A DNA stretch of 64,000 nucleotides. Source: Cetobacterium sp050033475. GTDB taxonomy: Bacteria; Fusobacteriota; Fusobacteriia; Fusobacteriales; Fusobacteriaceae. The notes under the pieces were generated by a model. That model was not told the DNA's origin, made no database searches, and saw only the letters and a program-made list of their open reading frames with translations. Positions within the stretch are counted from its first letter, which is position 1, and each line of letters begins with the position of its first letter. A program made the translations under genes and the position numbers. Positions 55,999-64,000 of this stretch are shown piece after piece. The stretch covers positions 434,001-498,000 of the forward strand of contig NZ_CP188319.1 in the NCBI RefSeq assembly GCF_050033475.1. The letters are read 5' to 3'.

Positions 55999-57306
55999 TT
56001 ATTTTTTGATGTTATAGAATACGTTTAATCCGTTGTATTGAGCAACTGATCCTAACTCTTCTTCAATTCTTAATAATTGGTTATATTTAGCCATTCTATC
56101 AGTTCTAGATGTAGAACCAGTTTTGATTTGTCCTGCGTTTGTTGCAACTGCGATATCAGCAATTGTAGCATCCTCAGTTTCTCCAGATCTGTGAGAAACA
56201 ACTGCAGTCATATTAGCTCTCTTAGCCATTTCAATAGCATCTAAAGTCTCAGTTAATGTTCCAATTTGATTTAATTTAATTAGAATTGAGTTAGCTGCTT
56301 TATCTTCGATTCCTTTTACTAATCTCTTAGTATTAGTTACGAATAAGTCGTCTCCAACTATTTGAACTTTATCTCCTAATTTAGCAGTTAATTTGCTAAA
56401 TCCAGCCCAGTCATTTTCTCCTAATCCATCTTCGATAGATTTGATTGGATATTTTTCACATAATTGAGCATACCATTCGATCATTTCTTCAGTTGTTCTT
56501 GTAATTCCTCCTTCTCTGTGGAATTCATAAACAAATGTTCCATCCTCTTTCTCTACGCAGAACTCTGTTGATGCTGCATCTAAAGCGAATGTAATATCTC
56601 TTCCTGGCTCATATCCAGCTGCTTTAACAGCCTCTACTATTAAATCAAGAGCTCCTTCAGTTCCGTTGATCTTAGCAGGTGCGTATCCTCCTTCGTTTCC
56701 AACGTTTGTTGAATCTCCCATTTTCTTAAGTAATTTTCCTAAGTGGTGGAATACTTCTGCTCCCATTCTCATAGCTTCTGCAAATGTTTTAGCTCCAACT
56801 GGTTGAATCATAAACTCTTGTACGTCTACTGCTGAGTCAGCGTGGCTTCCTCCATTTAAAATATTCATCATTGGTAAAGGTAATTCTTTTGCATTAACTC
56901 CACCTAAGTATTTGTATAAAGGCATTCCTAAAGCATTTGCTGCTGCCTTTGCTGCTGCTAATGAAACACCTAATATAGCATTAGCTCCTAATCTTTCTTT
57001 ATTTGCTGTACCGTCTAAAGCGATCATTGTATTATCTATTTCTACTTGGTTTGTTGCATCCATTCCAAGAACTGCTTCTCTTATTTCAGTGTTTACGTTT
57101 TTAACAGCTGTTAAAACACCTTTTCCTAAATATCTAGATTTATCTTCATCTCTTAATTCAACAGCTTCGTAAGCTCCTGTAGAAGCTCCTGATGGAACTG
57201 CTGCTCTTCCCATTGCTCCACATTCTAATACTACGTCTACCTCAACAGTAGGATTTCCTCTTGAATCTAATATTTCTCTTGCTTTAACTTCAACTATTCT
57301 TGTCAT
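55999..57306 (-). CDS. eno: Enolase
   Basis: Converts 2-phosphoglycerate to phosphoenolpyruvate, 435 residues. IVEVKAREILDSRGNPTVEV near 4, PSGASTGAYEAVELRD near 38, GDDLFVTN near 318 and LIKLNQIGTLTET near 342 with the catalytic Lys. It follows pyk with a 43-base gap, so the two final steps of glycolysis share a transcript. Confidence 0.98.
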   Translation of the reverse strand: MTRIVEVKAREILDSRGNPTVEVDVVLECGAMGRAAVPSGASTGAYEAVELRDEDKSRYLGKGVLTAVKNVNTEIREAVLGMDATNQVEIDNTMIALDGTANKERLGANAILGVSLAAAKAAANALGMPLYKYLGGVNAKELPLPMMNILNGGSHADSAVDVQEFMIQPVGAKTFAEAMRMGAEVFHHLGKLLKKMGDSTNVGNEGGYAPAKINGTEGALDLIVEAVKAAGYEPGRDITFALDAASTEFCVEKEDGTFVYEFHREGGITRTTEEMIEWYAQLCEKYPIKSIEDGLGENDWAGFSKLTAKLGDKVQIVGDDLFVTNTKRLVKGIEDKAANSILIKLNQIGTLTETLDAIEMAKRANMTAVVSHRSGETEDATIADIAVATNAGQIKTGSTSRTDRMAKYNQLLRIEEELGSVAQYNGLNVFYNIKK

Positions 57307-57349
57307 TGTGTTACTCCTCCTTAATATAATTAAATATTGCCTGGAATTT

Positions 57350-58759
57350 TTATTTTACTTTAATTACTTTTAGTGCATTACTTGTTCCTGATTTAAATAC
57401 TTTCTCTCCACAAGTTGCAACTATAATATCTCCCTCAGTAGCTAATCCTAATTCTTTAGCTTTCATTTCTGATAGTTTGTAGAACTCCTCTAAGCTTCCT
57501 GCTGTTGTATCTAAACAAGGAATTACTCCCTTAGTTAATACCAATTGATTTGCTGTCTTCTCATTATTTGTTATTGCTAATATCATAGAAGTTGGGAAGT
57601 ATTTTCTAATTGCTCTTGCTGCTCTTCCTGATTGAGTTCCTACTACGATTAATTTAGCGCTTAATGCCTCTGCTACATCAACTGTTCCTCTTGCTATTGC
57701 TTCTGTTATTGTTGCATTATCTTCCATTTCAAATTCAAAAGCTACCATTGGATCTGTCTTCTCTGCTATTCTTGTCATTACAGTTACAGCTTCTATCGGA
57801 TATTTTCCTTTTGCTGTTTCCCCTGATAACATTATTGCATCTGTACCATCTAAAATTGCATTAGCTACGTCTGTTGCTTCTGCTCTTGTTGGTCTAGGGT
57901 TTTTTATCATTGAATCTAGCATTTGAGTAGCTGTTATTACTACTTTTCCTACTAGGTTACATTTCTCTATCATCATTTTTTGTGCAAATGGAACTTCTTC
58001 TACAGGTATTTCTACTCCTAAGTCTCCTCTTGCTACCATTATTCCATCAGATAATTCTAATATTTCATCAAAGTTATCTAATCCCTCTTGGTTTTCTATT
58101 TTAGATATGATTTTTATATCTTTTCCACCATTTTCATCTAAAACTCTTCTTACTTCTCTTACATCATCTGCTTTTCTAATAAATGACGCTGCTACGAAGT
58201 CAACATTCTGCGCACATCCGAATTTTAAATCCTCTATATCCTTAGCTGCTAAAGCTGGTAATTGTACCGCTACGTTTGGTAAGTTTACCCCTTTATTTTC
58301 TCCTAAGTCTCCATTATTTTTTACTATGCATCTTACTTCATTTCCTACAACTTCCTTAACTTCCATTCCAATTAATCCATCATCTAATAGAACAATGTTT
58401 CCTGGTTTAAGGTCTTCTGTTAACCCTGCATAAGTTACAGCTACTATTGTATTGTTTCCTATTACAGATTTATCTGTTGTTATTGTAAAATCTTGTCCAG
58501 CAACTAGAGAAACGTCATTTCCACCCTCTAATTTAATTGTTCTTATTTCTGGACCCTTTGTATCTAATAAAACTGCTGCTCTTTTTCCAGTAAGAGCCAT
58601 TGCTTCTTTTACATTCTTAATTCTTGCCCCGTGCTCTTCATAATCTCCATGAGAAAAGTTCAATCTCATTACATTCATTCCTGCATTTAATAATTGTGCT
58701 AAAACTTCAACCTTTTCAGTTTTTGGTCCAATCGTACAAACGATTTTAGTTTTTTTCAC
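57350..58759 (-). CDS. pyk: Pyruvate kinase
   Basis: Makes pyruvate and ATP from PEP and ADP, 469 residues. Starts with KTKIVCTIGPKT; active-site ILSKIENQEG near 221 with the catalytic Lys, and GDLGVEIPVEEVPFAQK near 243. Start codon GTG at 58759. No C-terminal PEP-utiliser extension, unlike Bacillus. Promoter is strong and flanked by a repeated motif. Confidence 0.98.
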   Translation of the reverse strand: MKKTKIVCTIGPKTEKVEVLAQLLNAGMNVMRLNFSHGDYEEHGARIKNVKEAMALTGKRAAVLLDTKGPEIRTIKLEGGNDVSLVAGQDFTITTDKSVIGNNTIVAVTYAGLTEDLKPGNIVLLDDGLIGMEVKEVVGNEVRCIVKNNGDLGENKGVNLPNVAVQLPALAAKDIEDLKFGCAQNVDFVAASFIRKADDVREVRRVLDENGGKDIKIISKIENQEGLDNFDEILELSDGIMVARGDLGVEIPVEEVPFAQKMMIEKCNLVGKVVITATQMLDSMIKNPRPTRAEATDVANAILDGTDAIMLSGETAKGKYPIEAVTVMTRIAEKTDPMVAFEFEMEDNATITEAIARGTVDVAEALSAKLIVVGTQSGRAARAIRKYFPTSMILAITNNEKTANQLVLTKGVIPCLDTTAGSLEEFYKLSEMKAKELGLATEGDIIVATCGEKVFKSGTSNALKVIKVK

Positions 58760-58857
58760 GTTATCACCCCAATAGTCTAATATTTATATTTTAAATTCTT
58801 TTACTTACACTTTCCTTTAAAACACTCTCAATAAAATGTTCTATACCTTCATATCAA

Positions 58858-58886
58858 AGTTTATCCAATTCCACTACTATTGTCAA
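58858..58886 (-). promoter_or_regulatory. pyk-eno promoter
   Basis: Minus-strand TTGACA (58881-58886), 17-base spacer, TAAACT (58858-58863). The transcript begins near 58851, giving about 90 bases of leader. Confidence 0.85.
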
Positions 58887-58915
58887 GGTTACAAAAGGTT
58901 ATTTTTTAACCTTTT
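58885..58915. repeat. Repeated AAGGTTA motif over the pyk -35 (operator candidate)
   Basis: Plus-strand copies AAGGTTA at 58885-58891 and 58895-58901 are direct repeats; an inverted copy TAACCTT lies at 58907-58913. The latter two form a 9-bp stem with a 5-base loop. The first copy overlaps the -35 of pyk. Confidence 0.6.
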
Positions 58916-58952
58916 TTAGCTCTATTCTTTCCTCTGGTTTAAATTCAGATAA

Positions 58953-58984
58953 ATAAAAAAAGACCTAAAGATATTAGGTCTTTT
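58953..58984 (-). terminator. Terminator after hppA
   Basis: Perfect 11-bp stem AAAAGACCTAA/TTAGGTCTTTT (58974-58984 with 58958-58968), 5-base loop, followed by T residues on the minus strand, 6 bases after hppA. Confidence 0.85.
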
Positions 58985-58989
58985 TAATA

Positions 58990-60972
58990 TTATACAAATA
59001 AAGGTACTAAAACTAATGATACTATACTCATTAATTTTATTAAAATATTTAATGATGGTCCTGATGTATCCTTAAATGGATCTCCTACTGTATCTCCAAC
59101 TACCGCTGCCTTATGTCTATCAGAACCTTTTTTATCTCCTTTATATCCTGCTTCTATTTGTTTTTTAGCATTATCCCATGCTCCACCAGCATTAGCCATC
59201 ATTATTGCCATAAGAATTCCTGTTACTAATGATCCTGCCAATAATCCTCCTAAAGCTAATGGTGACCATAATCCTACAACTACCGGTGCTAATACTGCTA
59301 AAACTCCCGGTATCATCATTTCTTTTAAAGAAGATTTTGTAGATATTTCTACACATCTTTTATAATCTGGCTTTGTTGTTTTATCCATAATTCCTGGAAT
59401 TTCTCTAAATTGTCTTCTAACCTCTTCAACCATTTCCATAGCTGCTTTTCCTACTGCAGTCATAGTTAAGGCTGAAAATAAGAATGTTAGCATTCCACCT
59501 ATAAATAAACCAACAATTACTTCTGGATTTATAATATCTAAAATTATATATTCTTCTGTATACATTTGAAGAGCTTCTTTATAAGCTGCAAACAAAGATA
59601 AAGCTGTTAGAGCCGCAGATCCTATCGCAAAACCTTTTCCTACAGCTGCTGTGGAATTTCCTACAGCATCTAACTTATCTGTACATTCTCTAACTTCATG
59701 AGGTAATTCTGCCATCTCTGCTATTCCACCAGCATTATCTGCTACTGGTCCATAGGCATCTACTGCTACAACCATTCCTGTTGTAGAAAGCATACCTACT
59801 GCAGCTATTGCTATTCCATATAACCCACTAAAAGAATAAGCTACTATTATTGCGATGGAAATAACTATTAAAGGTGCCACTGTAGATTCCATACCTACTG
59901 CTAAACCTTCTATAATAGTTGTTGCTGGTCCAGTTTTTGCAGCATCTGCTATTCTATTTACAGCTTTTTTTCCAGTATCTGTATATAATCCTGTGAAATA
60001 AGCTATTACTAATCCTGCTAAAAGTCCTGCTACAATTGCATAAAATACTCCATTTGGTAAATTTAAATATTTTATTATACCATAGGATCCTATAATCGAT
60101 AATAATCCTGCTATTCTTGTTCCCATTTCTAATTTATGATAAACTTCATCGGGATTTTCTGTTTTTACAGTTAATGTTGCTATTATCGATGCAATAATTC
60201 CAAAGGAAGAAATTAAAAGAGGAGCTAGCATATAGGACATTTTATCATCCATTGTAAATGCTATAGCTAAAGTTGCTATTATCGATCCAACATAGGATTC
60301 AAATAAATCCGCTCCCATTCCTGCCACATCTCCAACGTTATCTCCAACGTTGTCAGCTATTGTTGCAGGATTTCGTGGATCATCCTCTGGAATTCCAGCC
60401 TCTACTTTTCCAACTAAATCTGCTCCTACATCGGCAGCTTTTGTATAAATACCACCACCAACTCTTGCAAATAAAGCTATTGACGAAGCTCCCATTCCAA
60501 ATCCTGTTATAATTTGAACATCCCAATTAAAAATTATAATCATCAATGTCAAACCTAACATTCCTAATCCTACAACTGAAAGTCCCATTACGGCCCCACC
60601 TGAAAAAGCAACTTCTAAAGCTTTAGAAAGTCCCCCTTCTTTAGCTGCTATTGCTGTTCTTCCATTGGCTTTCGTAGCTATTCGCATTCCTATATTTCCT
60701 GCTAAAGCTGATGTACAAGCACCAATAATAAATGTAATTGCTACTAAAGGCGATAGGAAAATTCCTAAAAGAATTGCTACTATAGCCACAAACCAAACTA
60801 AAATTTTGTACTCTGCCATTAGAAAGGCCATTGCTCCTTCTCTAATTGCTTCTGTTATTTCTGCAACTTTGGGAACATCGATGTGAAAACTTTGAACCTT
60901 TTTAGAGTAAAACCAAGATGCTAGTAAAGCTACAAGTCCTCCAACGATTCCAAAATACATCATTTGTTCCAT
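58990..60972 (-). CDS. hppA: K+-dependent membrane pyrophosphatase (ion pump)
   Basis: Hydrolyses PPi to pump Na+ or H+ across the inner membrane, 660 residues with about 15-16 hydrophobic segments. Acidic PPi-binding stretch DNVGDNVGDVAGMGADLFES near 207 and GDTVGDPFKDTSGPS near the C-terminus. The signature GNSTAAVGKG near 440 has Ala in the position that marks K+-dependent enzymes (Lys in K+-independent). Na+ versus H+ specificity I cannot decide. It has its own promoter. Confidence 0.95.
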   Translation of the reverse strand: MEQMMYFGIVGGLVALLASWFYSKKVQSFHIDVPKVAEITEAIREGAMAFLMAEYKILVWFVAIVAILLGIFLSPLVAITFIIGACTSALAGNIGMRIATKANGRTAIAAKEGGLSKALEVAFSGGAVMGLSVVGLGMLGLTLMIIIFNWDVQIITGFGMGASSIALFARVGGGIYTKAADVGADLVGKVEAGIPEDDPRNPATIADNVGDNVGDVAGMGADLFESYVGSIIATLAIAFTMDDKMSYMLAPLLISSFGIIASIIATLTVKTENPDEVYHKLEMGTRIAGLLSIIGSYGIIKYLNLPNGVFYAIVAGLLAGLVIAYFTGLYTDTGKKAVNRIADAAKTGPATTIIEGLAVGMESTVAPLIVISIAIIVAYSFSGLYGIAIAAVGMLSTTGMVVAVDAYGPVADNAGGIAEMAELPHEVRECTDKLDAVGNSTAAVGKGFAIGSAALTALSLFAAYKEALQMYTEEYIILDIINPEVIVGLFIGGMLTFLFSALTMTAVGKAAMEMVEEVRRQFREIPGIMDKTTKPDYKRCVEISTKSSLKEMMIPGVLAVLAPVVVGLWSPLALGGLLAGSLVTGILMAIMMANAGGAWDNAKKQIEAGYKGDKKGSDRHKAAVVGDTVGDPFKDTSGPSLNILIKLMSIVSLVLVPLFV

Positions 60973-60994
60973 TTTTACCCCCCTGCATATTTTT

Positions 60995-61008
60995 TTGTAG
61001 TGCTACAA
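60995..61008. repeat. Inverted repeat at the hppA transcription start
   Basis: TTGTAG-TG-CTACAA, six perfect pairs, lies just downstream of the -10 box where the transcript would begin. Too tight for a stable hairpin; more likely a dyad site for a regulator. Confidence 0.4.
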
Positions 61009-61036
61009 GTATAGTTTATCATTTTGATATTTGCAA
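61008..61036 (-). promoter_or_regulatory. hppA promoter
   Basis: Minus-strand TTGCAA (61031-61036), 17-base spacer, TATACT (61008-61013). It lies between the apbE stop and hppA, so hppA is separately transcribed. The RBS is GGGGGG. Confidence 0.8.
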
Positions 61037-61046
61037 GGGGGCCTTA

Positions 61047-62036
61047 TTATTTTATTTTTTCATATTCAAAGTTTGAGCTTGTTATAATCTCATCTTTTGA
61101 ATCTACTATTAGAACTTTTATATTTTTATCCTTTACATAATTTAATATATCTTCTATTGGCATTAAGAAAAACGCTGTTGAATACATATCAGCTTTAAAA
61201 GCATTTGGAGTTATTACTACTACCATTTTCTTATCCTTAACTGGATACCCTGTATCTTTATCCAATATATGATGGTATTTTTTCCCACCAATCTCAACAT
61301 AAGTTTGGTAATCTCCAGAAACTCCCATACTTTCTCCGCTTAATGAAACTATTCCAATTATTTTTGATGGGTCATCTGGATTTTGAATCCCTACTCTCCA
61401 TGGTTTATTATCAGGTTTAGTTCCTATAGTTGTTATACTTGAAATAGATGTTAAAAAAGCACTTTTTATATTCAGCTGTTCCATTTTTTCCTTAGCCTTT
61501 TCTAGGGCATAACCTTTTAAAAATGATCCCGTATCTATCATTTCTATTGGAGATTCTAATTTAACTTTATTTCCTAGAATTTTTACCTTGGAAAAATCTA
61601 TTTCAGCTTTTATTTTTTCTATATCTTCTTTAGATGGAATAGAATTTATATAACTATCTTCAGTAAATCCCCATAAATTTAATAAAGGGGAAATAGTCAC
61701 GTCGTATTTCCCCTTCGATAATTTATAAGTTTCTTGTAAACTATTTAAAAGAGCAATTCCTTCATTATCAATTTCTATTTCCTTAGATTTAGAATTATTT
61801 AAATTATAAATTACACTTCCTAAACTTTTACTGTTATATTCTTTATCTATTCTAGCTATCTCTTCAAATGCTGCTTCTATAGCTGCTTTTCCATCCTTTG
61901 TATTACTATCATATGCCATTATTTTAATGTATGTTCCAAATAAGAATTTTTCAGCCTCTAACTTTTGAACTTTCTTTTTATCACAAGCTACAAAACATAA
62001 AACAAGTAATAATATAAGAGATAGTTTTTTTAGCAT
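61047..62036 (-). CDS. apbE: FAD:protein FMN transferase lipoprotein
   Basis: Attaches FMN to threonine residues of flavoproteins such as Rnf and Nqr subunits, 329 residues. Signal peptide with lipobox CFVAC (Cys18). Family regions: FLFGTYIKIMAYD near 31, and DTGYPVKDKKMVVVITPNAF near 253 with the metal site. It is exported, consistent with a role on membrane Na+ or redox pumps; no Rnf gene is in the window. Confidence 0.93.
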   Translation of the reverse strand: MLKKLSLILLLVLCFVACDKKKVQKLEAEKFLFGTYIKIMAYDSNTKDGKAAIEAAFEEIARIDKEYNSKSLGSVIYNLNNSKSKEIEIDNEGIALLNSLQETYKLSKGKYDVTISPLLNLWGFTEDSYINSIPSKEDIEKIKAEIDFSKVKILGNKVKLESPIEMIDTGSFLKGYALEKAKEKMEQLNIKSAFLTSISSITTIGTKPDNKPWRVGIQNPDDPSKIIGIVSLSGESMGVSGDYQTYVEIGGKKYHHILDKDTGYPVKDKKMVVVITPNAFKADMYSTAFFLMPIEDILNYVKDKNIKVLIVDSKDEIITSSNFEYEKIK

Positions 62037-62039
62037 ATC

Positions 62040-62249
62040 TTATTCGTTCTCCTCTTGGAACTTATAAGATAACTTATGCTCAACTATTTCTTTAAAAGTC
62101 TTTTTTACGGAAGTGTCTTTTTTTCCGCATTTTACCATTAAAGGTGCTCCTTTTCCTATATCTCTTGATCTTTTCCCAGCAACTATTGTTAAAATATATT
62201 TGTTTGGAATTACATCTAATAATTCATCATAAGTAATAACTTTTTTCAT
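62040..62249 (-). CDS. rpoZ: RNA polymerase omega subunit
   Basis: Small assembly subunit of RNA polymerase, 69 residues. ITYDELLDVIPNKYILTIVA near 5, and VAGKRSRDI near 23. Its ATG overlaps the gmk stop codon (base 62249), and it is followed by apbE after 3 bases. Confidence 0.93.
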   Translation of the reverse strand: MKKVITYDELLDVIPNKYILTIVAGKRSRDIGKGAPLMVKCGKKDTSVKKTFKEIVEHKLSYKFQEENE

Positions 62250-62815
62250 TATCTTTCCTCCTGATTTTTACTCTTAATAATATTTATAAGCTCTTCACAA
62301 GACTTTTCCACAGTATAATTTATTATGGTAGTGTCATAATCCTTTTCAAACTCTAGTTCTTTTAAAGAATTAGCTAATCTCAATTGGATTGTCTCTTCGC
62401 TATCTGTCTTTCTTCCTCTTAATCTTTTCTCTAAATCTTCCTTACTAGGTGTTTTAAAGAAAATTAAATTAGCTTCTGGATAAACGTCCTTTACTTGTAG
62501 TCCACCTTGAACATCTATTTCTAAAATAACATTTTCTCCCTTTGCTAATCTGGCTTCTACTTCAGATTTCAATGTTCCATAATAATTCCCATGCACAGTA
62601 GCATGTTCTAAGAATTCACCATTCTCTATTCTCTGTAAAAAATCCTCTTTACTTAGGAAATAGTAATCTCTTCCATGTTCCTCTCCTACTCTTGGAGCTC
62701 TTGTTGTTGCAGAAGTTGCAAGATTAATTCCTAACATTTTTCTAACTAATCTGCAAATTGTTGACTTCCCTGCACCACTTGGTCCAGATACTATAAATAA
62801 CTTTCCCTTAACCAT
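62249..62815 (-). CDS. gmk: Guanylate kinase
   Basis: Phosphorylates GMP to GDP, 188 residues. Start at 62815 (MVKGKLFIVSGPSGAGKST) because AGGAG lies 6 bases upstream and the P loop then falls at 10-17; an earlier ATG at 62854 would add 13 residues. Contains TTRAPRVGEEHGRDYYF. Pairing gmk-rpoZ is conserved across bacteria. Confidence 0.95.
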   Translation of the reverse strand: MVKGKLFIVSGPSGAGKSTICRLVRKMLGINLATSATTRAPRVGEEHGRDYYFLSKEDFLQRIENGEFLEHATVHGNYYGTLKSEVEARLAKGENVILEIDVQGGLQVKDVYPEANLIFFKTPSKEDLEKRLRGRKTDSEETIQLRLANSLKELEFEKDYDTTIINYTVEKSCEELINIIKSKNQEER

Positions 62816-62886
62816 ATTATTCTCCTTTTTTATTCGCCCATCCATTAAAATCATAATTTTTAGGACAGTTCTAATTTTACCATTAG

Positions 62887-63765
62887 TTACTCAATATTCA
62901 AAGCTTGTTCTCTTATTTTTTCAATTTCATTTTTGCAATCTACAACTAACTTTGATATTTCAAAAAGGTTAGATTTAACCCCTGTGGTGTTAAGCTCTCT
63001 AAATATCTCTTGAAGAATAAAATCTATTTTTTTCCCAATACTTTTATCTTCTTTTAAAATTTCTTTTTTTAGCTCATAAAGATGACTCTCTAATCTTGAG
63101 ATTTCCTCTGAAATATCTGATTTATCTGTAAATAAAAGAATCTCTTTTAAAATGTCTTCTTGAGAAAAAGTAACATCTCTACCTATTGTATCTAAACGAT
63201 TTATTAATTTTTCTCTATATATTTCAACAACTTGAGGTTGTAAAACTTTAATTTCTTCTACTTTTTTATGTATATATCCCACTCTATCTTGAAAATATTT
63301 TCTTAAACGATTTCCTTCTGACTCTTTCATTTCTAAAAAGCTTTTTAAAAGTTCATGCAATTTTTCAACTATAAATCCTGTATACTCTTCTTCATCTATT
63401 TCAATTTCATTTCTTTTTATCACATTTAAATTTTTTACCATTAAATCTAATTTACTTGAAAATTTTTCATTATATTCTATTTCCATTTTTTTTAAAATTT
63501 CCATATAAGAATCACTTAGATTTTTATTATACTCAAACATATCTTCTGTAACTCTTTTATCTTCAAAATCAATTTTTAATTCAATGGATCCTCTTGTAAC
63601 TTCTTCAGCTATTAAAGATCTTATTTTATTTTCAAGAAAATTTAGAGTATAAGGTAATTTCGTCTTTAAATTTAAATTTTTATGATTCACACTTTTTATC
63701 TCTAAATTAATTGCAAAATTTTCATTTTGAAATACTAATTTAGAGTAACCAGTCATACTTCTCAT
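62887..63765 (-). CDS. yicC: YicC-family endoribonuclease
   Basis: 292 residues with the YicC N-terminal MRSMTGYSK and the C-terminal LQEIFRELNTTGVKSNLF region (DUF1732). E. coli YicC is an RNase involved in RyhB decay. yicC-gmk-rpoZ order is conserved in many bacteria. Confidence 0.92.
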   Translation of the reverse strand: MRSMTGYSKLVFQNENFAINLEIKSVNHKNLNLKTKLPYTLNFLENKIRSLIAEEVTRGSIELKIDFEDKRVTEDMFEYNKNLSDSYMEILKKMEIEYNEKFSSKLDLMVKNLNVIKRNEIEIDEEEYTGFIVEKLHELLKSFLEMKESEGNRLRKYFQDRVGYIHKKVEEIKVLQPQVVEIYREKLINRLDTIGRDVTFSQEDILKEILLFTDKSDISEEISRLESHLYELKKEILKEDKSIGKKIDFILQEIFRELNTTGVKSNLFEISKLVVDCKNEIEKIREQALNIE

Positions 63766-63795
63766 TTAGATCACCTTTCACATGGCTAAAATACT

Positions 63796-63823
63796 AAAAT
63801 AGGCGACATATGTCGCCTATTTT
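63796..63823 (-). terminator. Terminator after rpoC
   Basis: 13-bp palindromic stem AAAATAGGCGACA/TGTCGCCTATTTT with a 2-base loop, then TTTTAGTATTTT on the minus strand. It begins just after the rpoC stop. Confidence 0.75.
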
Positions 63824-63824
63824 A

Positions 63825-64000
63825 TTAATCTTCTATTTCAACAGGAACGATATCTTTATATGCATTATATCCTGTTCCAGCTGGAATTTTCTTACCAATT
63901 ATTACGTTCTCTTTTAATCCTTCTAAGTAGTCTACTTTTCCTTCTATCGCTGCATTTGATAGAACTTTTGTAGTTTCTTGGAACGACGCAGCAGAGATAA
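63825..64000 (-). CDS. rpoC: RNA polymerase beta' subunit, C-terminal end
   Basis: About the last 58 residues of beta': ISAASFQETTKVLSNAAIEG, then KENVIIGKKIPAGTGYN, the invariant C-terminal element of RpoC, ending VPVEIED. The 5' part lies beyond the right edge. Its stop is 60 bases before the yicC start. Confidence 0.95.
   Translation of the reverse strand, partial: ISAASFQETTKVLSNAAIEGKVDYLEGLKENVIIGKKIPAGTGYNAYKDIVPVEIED

Noticed and set aside
57664..57864. Leucine-rich open frame opposite pyk, and similar low-complexity frames opposite secY, hppA and tuf
   Set aside because: Antisense shadows of strong coding genes, with biased composition and no ribosome binding site.
62249..62854. 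Start of gmk at the upstream ATG (62854)
   Set aside because: It has no Shine-Dalgarno; the ATG at 62815 has AGGAG at the right spacing and fits family N-termini.

Overview
The window is AT-rich chromosomal DNA from a Gram-negative bacterium that I place in the Fusobacteriota, close to Fusobacterium/Cetobacterium. The reasons are a FplA-type secreted patatin phospholipase with an outer-membrane barrel, an outer-membrane secretin and a tripartite RND pump (so two membranes), a heptose kinase for LPS, a K+-dependent membrane pyrophosphatase, and Firmicute-like strong AGGAGG ribosome binding sites at very low GC. The genus is inference; the nearly complete 16S gene at 41819-43335 would settle it. 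Almost everything is on the minus strand; the single plus-strand gene is fplA.

Right to left (direction of transcription): the rpoC 3' end (63825-64000), then yicC-gmk-rpoZ-apbE, the pyrophosphatase hppA, and the glycolytic pair pyk-eno. Next come a tolC-adaptor-RND pump operon, tyrS with a GNAT gene, a stand-alone PolX-like palm protein, nth, iscS-iscU and the D,D-carboxypeptidase dacA. An rRNA operon follows (16S, tRNA-Ile, tRNA-Ala, 23S, 5S, tRNA-Asn; 43477 down to 38240) with its promoter and both processing stems. Directly after its terminator is a compact type IV pilus/type II secretion-like operon: prepilin, small secreted protein, PilB/GspE ATPase, PilC/GspF, GspG-like pilin, short prepilin peptidase, three minor pilin-like proteins, PilN-like, PilO-like and secretin, running on into hldA and ispF.

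Left of the convergent fplA are an ABC-F factor and the translation block: str operon (rpsL-rpsG-fusA-tuf); S10, spc and alpha operons (rpsJ to rplQ, including secY, adk, map, infA, rpmJ, rpoA); then a rhodanese-like gene behind a structured leader, a cold-shock gene, and rpsB-tsf-pyrH-frr. Gene order in this block is the ancestral bacterial one.

The least ordinary items are: a structured leader/ncRNA at 3660-3795 with two mutually exclusive pairings; a leader with a three-way junction before rpsM; a terminator hairpin that also sequesters the ribosome binding site of the first pilin gene; an apparent ATT start codon for the PilO-like gene; a secretin with a carboxypeptidase-regulatory-like insertion; a TolC protein fused to a periplasmic-binding-protein-like domain; a miniature PolX; and a repeat-based operator candidate over the pyk promoter. 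I found no CRISPR array, insertion sequence, prophage or replication origin.
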